A stretch of DNA of 64,000 bases from Rhynchonema sp. JSB1_4 (Eukaryota; Nematoda; Chromadorea; Monhysterida; Xyalidae), in NCBI GenBank assembly GCA_030248065.1, contig JASAMV010006626.1:1-64000 (forward strand), read 5' to 3'. A program made the translations under genes and the position numbers. Each line of letters begins with the position of its first letter. The first letter of the stretch is position 1. Shown piece after piece: positions 25,601 through 36,177 of this stretch. The notes under the pieces are model-generated. The model was not told the origin of the DNA. It saw only the letters and a list, made by a program, of their open reading frames with translations, and did not search any database.

Positions 25601-26374
25601 ATTTCATCATTCAAAACTCAGCGTGCACGAGTCAATGTATTGCCCCTTTTTATGCACCGTGTCCGATCACTGCAGATGCACACTACGTCACCAATACACG
25701 CGCGTCTTGGAATATGTTGTCTCGTTTTCTTTTCGTTTTCAAAACAAATTATTTTCTTCGTTGTCGCTGTGTGTGTACATTTGTATTTTACGAACTCTGC
25801 CTGCACTGCGACATTACTCAGGCTCGCAAGTACACAGTCGCTGTTTAGTTGAGTGCTCTAGGAAGTTTGAAACTACTTTTTATGTTCTCAACATTTTATT
25901 TGTAAGCATCGAGCAAAAAGTTCGCTGTTTTCAAAGACGTCGATGTCGCTCCATCATAGAGTGACAACCACGCATTTTGGCAAGCTATGGTATTTCATTC
26001 ATCAAGTAATGAACCGACTAAAATTCAACGGAACTTTTTCTGACATCAAAACTTGAGCTCGCTCAGTGGGCGTTTATGTATACGTAACGTATGTAGTAAC
26101 TTTCTCGTTCCGTTTTTCACTTTTTGGTAAATGAGCTCGAATTCATATTCATTTAACTTTTACATATGTTTTGGAATAATTTCCTTGAAATGCGTCACCA
26201 CGGCGAAATTACTATTCTTCTTTGAAAGTAGCAATTTGTAAAAAAAGACCATTTCGTGTTATGTATGCTATATGTCTTTGATGCACATTCTCTTGATTTT
26301 ATCTGTATTATTTTTCAGTCAGCTGCGATAAACAAACACAATTAATCTATCCCATTAAAAGCTAATTCGAGCGA
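22683..26374. other. Long intergenic stretch
   Basis: This must hold the first exon and promoter of the minus-strand HNF4-type gene and the promoter of the plus-strand receptor gene. I could not identify either. A short degenerate repeat is present at 23582-23705. The rest shows no coding signal. Confidence 0.4.
23582..23705. repeat. Degenerate short repeat (GATGGCACACTTTCAC-like)
   Basis: Four imperfect copies of GATGGCACA(C/G)TTTCAC lie close together, spaced irregularly by 20-50 bp. The spacers are not similar to one another. No nearby protein genes suggest a function. Confidence 0.4.
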
Positions 26375-28216
26375 ATGGGAGTTTGTGTTCACTCAAATGA
26401 AGCCGCTCTGTTTACACTGAGTGGCTTGTTCGTAATTTTCGTTGCCACTTCGTCACAAACTGTGCAATTGCCGTCCGATTGTGAGCAGTGTGAGTCCTTG
26501 TATCATTATGGCTGTGTCGTTCGCAGTTGTAAATAATTCTTAATTCGTTTGTGCCGGCTAAAGGGCCAACACATAATTTCAGCGCTCGATCCACTACTCC
26601 GACGTCATAACTGGATCACACTGCAGAATGTAACCTATCACGACAATCTCAAACGAGTTACAGCGTTGATCAATGTGAATTTCCCGATCGGATACAATGA
26701 AACTCGACTGAATACACATCTAAAAGTTGCGAAATTAAACTGTTTGGAGCATAATATACAAATTCCGACACATGTAAGACTTGGTTAATGGCTTGGTTAA
26801 TGGTGCGACAAGTATCAAAGCGCCACTGCCCTGGGAAACACAACGCATTCTGTTTCAGCTGAACATACGTTCAGACGCAACTGGAGCCGAACTAGCCAAC
26901 CTGGAATTTTTGTCAAGCATTGGCACCGAATGCTCATACGTGATTGAGGTTATTTATCTTCGGTACTAAACGTTTTTTCATAATTTCGTCGTGAATTACA
27001 AGAAACCCGCAACCATTACCACAGGTCGCTAACGTCACTGATACCCTGTGTGGTGGCCGAAATTACAGTCCGAAGTTTACGTCAATTGTGAAAACAGGTT
27101 TGTTTTTTAATGACAATATTTTGGTTTACTCATGTGATCGTCACTTTTTAATGCAAAAGAAGTCAAGAAAGCAAAATTTAATTTACAGAAGAGTAGCTTC
27201 ATTCAATTAATTTCAGATTGCGAGTACATCTTGAACGCTGCAGACCATCCATATTGTGTTGCGAAATTCGGTGAGCGAACAAACCATACGAACACGTTTT
27301 TGCATACAGCACAAGTCCCACAACCGTGGATGCATCATGTTTCAGCTGAAAACGGTCGGCCGCAGTGTGGCCTGAAGGTTGAGAACATCACTGAAGCCAT
27401 AGCCAGTGACGGTACTGCACAATTAACACTCGTTTTACCCCAACCTGGCAAATATTACGAGGTGAGTAAGTCGTTGGACACTATGGAATCAAATAATAAA
27501 TAATAATATTCCGGTTCCTATCAGTCCCAGGCAAATTCGATCCGGTTCCCGTTTCAACTCGACTACTTTCAAATTCGTTACGGTCGTGCACTCGCACGAC
27601 CAAACTCCTTAACGACATACGATTACGATATCGGCAAGCCTTACGAGGACACAATCATCTGCGATAATCAGAGAGAGTGTAGTGTTAGTTAAAGTCACAG
27701 CTTAAGCTTCCCATGCACAAAGCGAAAGATTCTAATGCTGCTTCATAATAAATCTGGTTTTACAGAGTCGAGAAGCAACTATCAGCGGTCTTGAGTTCAA
27801 TACGTCGTACGGCTTCGCTGTTTGCGCGGTGTTGAAACCTCGTGCAGAACTTGCTGATTTCATTGCGCAGCATCTACCAACTGACGAGGACTTTTTTGGA
27901 TCCAGCTATCGAAAGCTTGTCAACGTCAGAAAAACCGGGATAACAGCCCCAGGTTTTCTAGTTCTTTATTCATCTTCTTTCACACTATTTTGTTCTCACA
28001 ATGCTGAATGATACATTTCCAGCAGCAACAAACGAGGCGTGGTTTTGGATAGCCGTGGTTGGCGGACCTCTATCGGCAGTTATATTGGCGCAAATCGCAT
28101 TTCTCGTGGTCGTGCTGTTTCGAAGACGGAACGGCACCAAGTCAGTGTCTGACCACCGACTTGCCCAACCCAACATCTACGTGGCACCCAAACGTCACAT
28201 CACTGTCAACGGTGCC
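26375..28216 (+). CDS. Kinase-less receptor ectodomain, paralogue of the downstream receptor
   Basis: The first exon 26375-26489 encodes a signal peptide. Further exons lie at 26583-26773, about 26818-26949, about 27026-27095, about 27218-27462, 27526-27689, 27767-27950 and from about 28022. They encode fibronectin-III-like segments in the same order as the downstream gene. Examples are RRHNWITLQNVTYH against ETQNWLTMVNMSYH, YFQIRYGRA against YYYIRLGRA, and YGFAVCAVLK against YGIAVCAVLK. A transmembrane helix follows (AWFWIAVVGGPLSAVILA) with a basic stop-transfer RRRNGTK. No kinase exons follow. Instead the frame stays open through a tail of about 30 residues directly into the ATG and signal-peptide-like segment of the next gene at 28217. 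It could be a decoy receptor, a fused double receptor, or a decaying duplicate. Confidence 0.65.
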
Positions 28217-31200
28217 ATGATTGCGCTGTTGTGTCTGATATCGTGCGCACTGGTAGTCGATGCTCGACAGCCACAGATGGATGAACCCGAGTACTGTGGT
28301 GTGTGGTGTATGGCTAAATGCATGGGAAAGGTGAGCATCTGTACGAATCACTTGCCCTTGTTCTTGCTCCGTCTCAGGCCATTGCGACCTGGGTACCCAC
28401 GTTACCCATGTTACCCATGTTACCCACCATGCAAAAGATAGGTAGCAGATTTTCCAAAAAAAGCGGAAATAAGATTTGGAATTACAGGGTGTTAACTAAC
28501 TATGTCCACGTGTGTTCGGAATTTGCAAAAAGCAGTTTTTTTGCTGCGGCTGCCTCGCATATCTGCCTTTTGCCGGCTGTGGGTACCCAGGTCGCAGTTT
28601 TGGAATTTCTGCTTTTCCCATGTATAAGATTTCGCGCGCGCGCGAATTCTCCTATTTTGGGGTACCCTGGGTACCCAATTGAAAATAAATTTGTATTTGC
28701 ATGCGCTTTTAGTTTGCACGCGCATGAGCTTGTGCATGCAGCATGCACGCGCATGCCTGCGCGTCCTGTTGGAAAATAACAATGAAAATAATCTAACTAT
28801 ACAGAATTTCATTGTGATGGTATGCACGCGCATGCCTGCGCGTTCTGTGTTGTGTGTTGCCTGTGTTGCGTTGGGTGGCCCAGTTCTAGGTGCGCCACTA
28901 CGGTCTCACGGTTGTCGGGGTGTCTTATTGGTGTTGGGGTGCTAATCTAAAATGTGTATATGTGTCAAATGTGTGGTGGTGTTTTTCTAATTGTGTTTTT
29001 CCAATTGACTTGTAATTATTCAAACTATCATGACTGCACTAAGCCTGTCTGTATGTGTCAAATGAATAGTGGTGTTTTTCTAATTGTGTTTTTCCAATTG
29101 ACTTTTTCAAACACGTTTCGACGACATGTATGGCTGCATGTTGTTATTATTCAAACTATCACGACTGCACTAAGCCTGTCTGTATGTGTCAAATGAATAG
29201 TGGTGTTTTTCTAATTGTGTTTTTCCAATTGACTTTTTCAAACACGTTTCGACGCCATGTATGGCTGCATGTTGCTATTATTCAAACTATCATGCCTGCA
29301 CTAAGCCCGCGGCGTGATACGGCGTTACAGTGTTCGGAAATGCTGTTTTTCTGACTATCATTTTCACACTTACGCCGTAGTCGGCATGCATGTGCATGCA
29401 AGCGCATGCGCATTTCGACCTGGGTACCCAGGGTACCCACGCTTTTTTCGAGAACATTTCGACCTGGGTACCCAGGGTACCCAGGCTTGTGGCGCAGACC
29501 CTGTGGCTGGGTAACATGGGTAACATGGGTAACGTGGGTGCCCAGGTCGAAATGCCCCGTCTCAGACGGGTCCAATTTTACCACACTGCATACACTACTT
29601 CAGTTATCACAAGAAGCATGCGCAACCAAATGTGCGAAGTACAACTCGTCAACGTTGTGTGATGAAGCTCCAGACAAAATACACTGCGAGGCGGTTTGTC
29701 TCGACTTGTTTGAATCGTACGCAGTAGCATCAACTGCTCCAAGCAACGAAAACGTCAGGTACATTGTCATGTGATATTCAGCCATTGCTAAATCGAGTAC
29801 TTGTTATATTTTGTTAAAAAACGTGTGCTATTTACTTTCAGACTGTCAACAACCGACAAGACTCCAACCACAATTGTGCTCAACATCGTCAACTACACCG
29901 GACCATCCACCGGTCAGCTTCTGTTCATAATTGAAATGGAGCAGAACAGAAACGATAATCGAGTGTTTGAAACGCTTGCAGTTAGTCCGTTTGTTTGTCC
30001 GCGAGAAGCGAAACAAAGAAATTATGGTCGATTGACTTGTCAGATTGTTCCTGCGAATGAGCTACCGTTTGAAATCACCAATGCTCATCCTTGTCCGGGC
30101 TACGAGCTGCGAGTGGCTGCAGTCACCGCAGGAGGCATCAGCGAGTGGTCACCTCAATTTTTGCTGCCAGGTACGTCAAAAGCAAGCAATAAACAAATTT
30201 ACGTTGCATCTTTTAACAGAACAGTCTATTTTTGTGTTTAGTGGCGCCAACTTCGTTTGAAACACAAAATTGGCTCACCATGGTCAACATGTCCTACCAC
30301 TCGGATATCCCCTATGTGCTTCCGTATAGTGACGAAGTATTGGGCACCGGCTCAGTGTTTGCCTACTTTAAAATCAACTACCCGGCCGGGTTCGATGGCA
30401 GTCGTTTGCACTTGAACACACATGCCACCAAAATCAACTGTAACAAACCGAACATTGGCAGCGTACAGCCCGTACCCAAGGCGGTGAGTGTTTTGTTGCA
30501 TACTGTTGAGTAGAGGCACTACGATCATCATGACAGTGCGTTTCAGGAAACAATAGACAACGGCAATTACATGCGTATTCAACTGCTTTCGTCCGAAATG
30601 AGTGACGGCTGCAAATACTTCCTTTTGGTTTGTAAATTAGTTCTTGTTATTAACACAATGAACAAGTCAAGGTAATGTTGATATGAATTGCAGATTGAGA
30701 GCGTCACTGATAAAGTTTGTGATGACACTTCATACAATATGCCATTCGGAAGTGGACCGCAGATTTCAATCGGTTGGTTAGCCACTGTGTTTTTGCCGTT
30801 CGATCTTGTTGCTCTTGCTCGTTCGGCGCCTCCTTACATACATATTTCTCCTTTCTGCAGGATGTAAAAACGTGATCAATGCCTATGATTATAGTGGATG
30901 TAAAGGCGAACTGGGTAAGTACCATTGATCTCATTTGTTCATTAAAGTATAGCTTGCTACATTACAATTGTGCCCTGAATTCAGACCGACTATTTCCACC
31001 TCGTTGTGGCATACGTGCTAACACAACGCTGCACTATCCACAAAGTAGCAACGGTGACCCGATCATTGGTGCACCTGTGAGCGTCAACGTTACTTGGGAC
31101 TCACCAAAGGGAAAAAATCTGGTTTGTTTTCATAGCAGCTATAGTTATGTACGAAGTAAGACAGTGGACATTTATCAACTGTGATCAGCTTCAGAGATCC

Positions 31201-33646
31201 CCAGTTCTGTATTACTACATCCGCCTTGGTCGTGCTAATACCACAGCGCTGGGTGACGACGAGTTCCTTAACCATCTGCAGTTTGTTCCACTCCTGGAGC
31301 CGTATGTGGACAAGAAAACATGCAAAGCCGACAACGACTGCAGTGTAAGATACAACACCGGGACTTCATCCTTTCCGTTTGTTTTTGCTATCATTTCCAT
31401 GTCAAGCAGGTACCAGTAAAGATCACGTGTACCTACAGTACCTATATATACATATATCTACAGTTACCATCAATGTTTTGCAGCCAGCTAACCGTACGGT
31501 GACGTTTGAAAATTTGGAATACGGACGGTACGGCATCGCTGTGTGCGCTGTGCTGAAAAACGGCCGAACAATGATGCAAGACACGGACTTTACTGGAATA
31601 CATTCAAAGTCACTGATCAATCGACTCACAATCACGAAACCAGAGCTCAAACGTAAGCGTTTTTCTATATGCACTGTCATGCATGGCTTATCATGACTGA
31701 AACCATGTGAATGCGGACATTTTTTGTTTCAGCTAAGAGTCCATTGTACTGGGCAGCCATAGTCGGCGCTCCATTGATTGTATTGATCCTGCTGTTAGCA
31801 ATCGCCAGCGCCGTAGTGCTCCGTAGAAATCGGTCAAAACAAGAGATACTGAAGGAGGAGATTCTCAAAATGGAGGAAAACTACTATAAGACCACAGCGT
31901 ACGTTTGTTCATACGAAATTAATCTTAGAAGCTACAGGCTGGAACTTGTCAGTTTAACTTCAGCCATGATCTGTGGGAATGCAGTCGAATGGAATTGGAC
32001 ATTTACGATGATGTAATCCTTGGGAAAGGTGCGTTTGGCATCGTGTACAAAGGACGACTGCTCAAAGCCAGAGCGCACAAGGACGTCAACAGCAGTATTG
32101 CATCAGTGAAGAAACGATTCGAAAATTGCCATGTTGCAATTAAACGACTGCCTGGTTGGTTGCCTTGAATTCTTACTGACGATAGCTGAGTATTAAAAGT
32201 CGTTTACGTACAGACTACGCCACTGAGCCAGACAAGGACAAGTTTCTGTCCGAAATAGCACTGATGAAACGCTTGGCTCAAGATCTCGGTTTCTACGAAC
32301 ACATGGTCAATCCTTTGGCGTGCATCACCAAAAGCATGCCGTACTGTTTGGTCATGGAATATTGCACTGACGGCAACCTACTGGATTTCCTCAGAGAACG
32401 AAGGGAATACATGATAAAGGTGCACTACATTCGCACAACTGTTGAGTGTTTGTTTTCAGGTAGTCATACTGTTGGACATTTCAGTTGGATGAAGCGAAGA
32501 TCAACTACACTGATCCCAAACCGGAAGACAACGTGAACGTCAACATGCTTTTAACCTCGCGCCAGATGCTGCAGTTTGCCGTGAATGTTGTGTATGCCAT
32601 GGTACGGTCATGTTGTACTCGAATTTAGTGAATGATGGTTGCACTCAACACGTACAGAACATTCCAGGAGCACATATCAAGCAAAGGTTATGTGCATCGG
32701 GATCTAGCCGCAAGAAACATACTGGTCCACGAAGGTCGCTACGCAAAAGTGGGTGATTTTGGAATGACACGAAAGGTTGATGAAGCCGATCCTCAGTACC
32801 TGGACATCAAAGGGGGGAAAGTGCCAATCAAATGGCTTGCATTGGAGTCGCTGAAAGGTGGCGAATACTCAGTTAAAAGCGACGTGTAAGTTATGTTTCT
32901 GTTTCAATTTGTTGTTCGTTGCTTCGTACTAAATATAGAGCACTCATTACAATCCTTCAGCTGGTCTTTCGGTGTTCTCCTGTTCGAGATCATGTCGCTC
33001 GGCGGTAGTCCGTATCCGAACATTAGTCCGCACGACGTGTTGCCATATTTGGAAAGCGGGCAGAGAATGCGCAAGCCGGATCACTGCGACGACGAAACGT
33101 AAGAGTTGCACGTGTCATTCTTCAGGTGCAATAATTGTGGCCGAATTAAAAAAAATTCCTCGTTCCAGTTATGACGTGATGTTGCGGTGCTGGAGCGCAC
33201 TGCAGGAAGATCGACCGACGTTCACTGAGTTGCGCGAAAGTCTCGCTCGTAAGTACGACGAGGTGACTGAAGAATACAACTACATTCCGGCGATCGACCC
33301 CGGCGCCGACTACTACCAACACACCTATCCATTGGCCCCAAGGCCACAACAAACCGATGTGGACAAGGAGAACTCAGCGCAATCGGTCACTAGAGGTGGC
33401 CGTGTCCGAAACGATTCCGGCATTGATGAGGACCACGACCAACGTCAGTCGCTTGACACGGCACCACCGACTCCGGCGCCACAATCCGATCCAGTACGGG
33501 CCGAACCCGATCCAGCTGTGCACGCCGTGTTAAGTTTGCCGAAATCAAGTACTTCACTCGGTCAATCGGTAGTTGGACAAATCGACAGGACTGACAGCAA
33601 TGAAGCGAATAGTGCCGTAACAAATCCGGGTTATGTTAATGTATAA
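28217..33646 (+). CDS. Receptor tyrosine kinase with Cys-box and FN3-like ectodomain
   Basis: Seventeen exons with consistent phases: 28217-28330, 29604-29758, 29842-30170, 30242-30483, 30547-30627, 30694-30772, 30861-30914, 30985-31121, 31195-31344, 31484-31652, 31733-31898, 31964-32154, 32214-32419, 32485-32601, 32668-32885, 32961-33098 and 33169-33646. Order of parts: signal peptide; small cysteine-rich box (CGVWCMAKC, CATKCAKY); fibronectin-III-like repeats; TM helix (YWAAIVGAPLIVLILLLAIA); juxtamembrane coil; kinase. The kinase has GKGAFG, VAIKRL, a short insert, HRDLAARN, DFGMTRK, an APE-equivalent ALESL and the conserved C-lobe CW...RP. It is therefore predicted active. A Ser/Pro-rich tail ends in NPGYVNV, with a YxN-type site that could bind SH2 adaptors. 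The kinase is RET/FGFR/Torso-like in style, but I cannot assign an orthologue. An AATAAA at 33892 may be its poly(A) signal. Confidence 0.85.
28379..29556. mobile_element. TIR element inside the first intron of the receptor kinase gene
   Basis: The left arm (28379-28428: a GCGACCTGGGTACCC block then ACGTTACCCATGTTACCC) is mirrored on the right (29508-29556: GGGTAACATGGGTAACGTGGG then CCCAGGTCGAAATGCC). This gives terminal inverted repeats of about 48 bp around 1.18 kb. The interior holds more copies of the CTGGGTACCCAGG palindrome, GCATGCACGCGCATGC motifs and tandem units of 131 bp. It has no transposase and is apparently non-autonomous. It fills most of the intron at 28331-29603. Confidence 0.7.
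28955..29307. repeat. Tandem repeat, 131-bp unit, about three copies
   Basis: A unit starting GTGTCAAATGAATAGTGGTG and ending near CACTAAGCCTGTCTGTAT occurs at about 29055 and 29186. A first copy at about 28964 lacks roughly 40 bp. Copies differ at only a few positions, so the array is young. Confidence 0.75.
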
Positions 33647-33891
33647 TTGTACATATCAAGTTCTACCAACAAACACTACTGTACGTATATATATGTACAT
33701 ACATATCATATTATCGGAAAGTCAGAATGATCTACATGTACGTGCTTACATTTTACGAATCATTCGTCCGCACGTATTTTGATTACTATGTGATGAACTC
33801 TCTATGGCTTTCCGTGTAGCCCAACATCCTTGCTCATTTGATTGTGTGCGCTTATCGTTGGTATGTATTCACACTTCACTTGGTCGAAAGA

Positions 33892-33897
33892 AATAAA
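33892..33897 (+). terminator. Possible polyadenylation signal of the receptor kinase gene
   Basis: An AATAAA hexamer lies about 246 nt past the stop codon of the kinase gene, on the same strand. Confidence 0.4.
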
Positions 33898-34199
33898 CGG
33901 ATAATGAAATGATCAGGGTGAACTGACTAACTGAGCAATAAAATAGCACCCTTATTCATTTATTTCAGTGTCAAGGAAGCGAGAAGAATAGTTTTGCATT
34001 TACTTTCGGTCATGTTCTGTGCAACAGAAAAACTGGAAATCAATTTTGCAATTACGACTTGTTGGGGAGCCGATACGATACGCACGTATACGTCATAAAA
34101 TAGCGAAACAAACGCCATCGTTATTAGAGCGGACGGGCAATTGACCACAGACGGTTTAAGCAAGGCCACTTTGAACAAGTGAAGAAGAGCAGAGTCCAA

Positions 34200-34320
34200 A
34201 AAAGCAGAACCTAAAGACGAATGAGCCTAAGCGTAAGCCTATGTCTAAGCACAAAACTAAGCGTTAGTGTAAGCCTAAGCCTAAACCTAAGCTTGATACC
34301 AAAACCAGCCTAAGCCTACC
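34200..34320. repeat. Degenerate interstitial telomeric-type repeat
   Basis: The stretch contains GCCTAAGCGTAAGCCTA and GTAAGCCTAAGCCTAAACC. These are the complement of TTAGGC, the nematode telomere unit, with many substitutions. Similar but shorter motifs occur near 49437-49470, 50545-50570 and 51267-51295. Confidence 0.6.
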
Positions 34321-34650
34321 ATACGCTTACGGACAATTATACTTGCCAGGGGAATCACATGGGAGGTTAGGTAGGCACCTTTCCATCCCCATCGAAACAA
34401 AAACAGGAACATTTTAATGCATCTTGTCACATCCAAAACTGCAACTGTATCATGGCATGTCAAAACATCACCGTAACGCGACGCAAGCATACATAGTTCT
34501 GGTGCATAATGGGCCACACACCTGTGACAACGCACATTTTTCGCTATGCAATGCAGTCTTTCATTCATAACTTTTCAATTTCATCTGAACTTAAAAAGTC
34601 AGGCAGCGTTTATGGGATTTGGAAAAGCCGCACTGTAGCTAAAGTTGGCA

Positions 34651-35857
34651 ATGACCATCTTTTCTGAACTATTGTTCGTCTATTTGTTTGGAGTGACACT
34701 GTGTAATGTCGCATTTGGATTTGAATCAACTGATATTGACTTGAAGAGCAAAGCAAACCTGAAATGCTACGGCTCATATTCAGAATGTAAGTCACAATTT
34801 TATTCCATTGCCATTCGATGAAAAACCCTTAACACTAGGTTTCGCAGATTAAATCCAGACAGGTCTTCATCAGGTGCCGCCCATTGTCCTGACGACGTGC
34901 TGCTGTGTCAACACTTCAAGTCGTGCGCCGGTCAATCGGCTCGTGCATGGTCGTGTCAAACGGACGTGGCCCACGCTGCTGCCATTGACCAAGTGCTGGC
35001 CGACTGGGGATGCACGTGCGACTAGTGAGTGTGCACTGAAACAGCGATGACCATCATGGGTCAGGCTTGGTCGGCGGCGGGTAATGACTTTGACTGCATC
35101 AAAATGTTATGTGTGAAACCTCAGCCAAATGTGTCGTGTGTAACACACGCAAGTGGCTGGCTGTTGTTTCATGATGGTCTGCAATGGGCCAAAATATTTT
35201 ATCCCAAGTCAAAGTCACTCTCAAGTCAAATCTACCAGCACGACGAACCCCAACCCAGGATGCGAGCAAAGTGCACACCGGCCTTTATGCCACCTCTTGC
35301 GCCAAGCACACTCACAAGACACCAGTGTGTACCTGCATCAAAAGAGATCTGCGGGGCCTCTGATGTACCTAGCGCAGTAATAAAAGAGCGCATTAGGGCT
35401 TCATGGCAATGCTTCTGTCTCTGACAAGGCCAGGCACCATTGCGGTCTGACATCATACATAGGCCGAAATTGCATCCACAGATCTCACGCAATACGTGCC
35501 CATAGGTACAGTAAACGATAAACCGCAACGTTATTGATACAATATGTCATCATTTGTACAAAGCACGTCCATTTGTAATATTTAGAAAACACCGTTTCAT
35601 GAACAGTTTCTGGACGATTGTTTATGGCGTCGCGAGCATCGTTGCTGTGACAATACTGTGTGCGATTTGCGTCTTCCTTGGAATTTACTGTCTGGTCAAA
35701 CGACCACTACAGCTGTCAAAACGCGACTCGGTAGGGAACAGGACGGTTTTGGCATGCATGTTTTGTTTTTCGAACAACTGATTAATTTTTCCAATTTCAG
35801 ATTGTGGTAACTGGCGGAAAACTTGGCACAGGGTCGGAGCAATTGAGTAGAATGTGA
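34651..35857 (+). CDS. Small single-pass membrane protein with Cys-rich ectodomain
   Basis: Exon 1 (34651-34786) begins with a signal peptide (LLFVYLFGVTLCNVAFG). Exon 2 (about 34859-35024) encodes a cysteine-rich segment (HCPDDVLLC, FKSC, WSC, WGCTC). A third exon around 35238-35330 is likely, but its frame is not resolved. A hydrophobic helix (VASIVAVTILCAICVFLGIY) followed by VKRP comes from an exon near 35600-35730. The last exon is 35801-35857 with its stop at 35855. The pattern (signal peptide, about eight or more cysteines, one TM, short basic tail) suggests a small cell-surface receptor or co-receptor. I do not recognise the family; the cysteine spacing does not clearly match Ly6 or activin-receptor ectodomains. 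Confidence 0.5.
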
Positions 35858-35871
35858 AGTACAAGTACATA

Positions 35872-36177
35872 GGGCTCCACCAGATAGACCCGAAACCCGA
35901 AACACGAAATATAAATTTGTTCTATGTCCATGTTTCGGGTTTCGGGTATTGAAAAAAACCCGAAACCCGAAACACGAAAGCGTGATAATCGAAAATGTTT
36001 CGACTGACTGTATAAATTGTGCACGTCAGCTACAAGTGGCAAGACCGAAACATTTTCCATTATCATGCTTTGTGTTTCGGGTTTCGGGTTTTTTTTTCAA
36101 AACCCGAAACCCGAAACATGGACATAGAAAAAAATTATGTTTCGGGTTTCGGGTTTCGGGTCTATCTGGTGGAGCCC
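35872..36177. mobile_element. Foldback element built of TTTCGGG units
   Basis: The outer ends GGGCTCCACCAGATAGACCC and GGGTCTATCTGGTGGAGCCC are perfect reverse complements. Inside, runs of CCCGAAA on the left arm pair with TTTCGGG on the right, and GTCCATGTTTCGGG pairs with CCCGAAACATGGAC. Nearly the whole 306 bp is palindromic. It lies 14 bp after the stop codon of the small membrane protein gene, so it is probably in that gene's 3' UTR or just beyond. Confidence 0.85.

Larger units (their letters stand above)
33647..34650. other. Intergenic with telomere-like repeat
   Basis: This contains the 3' UTR and possible poly(A) signal of the kinase gene, the degenerate TTAGGC-type tract at 34200-34320, and otherwise no recognised feature. 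Confidence 0.4.

Noticed and set aside
28955..29307. Possible CRISPR array or satellite
   Set aside because: The direct repeats are 131 bp long with no unique spacers, inside a TIR element of a eukaryotic intron.
26375..33646. Simple single receptor gene with repeated FN3 domains
   Set aside because: The upstream block has its own TM helix and stop-transfer sequence, and a signal-peptide-like start follows, so a tandem duplication explains it better.
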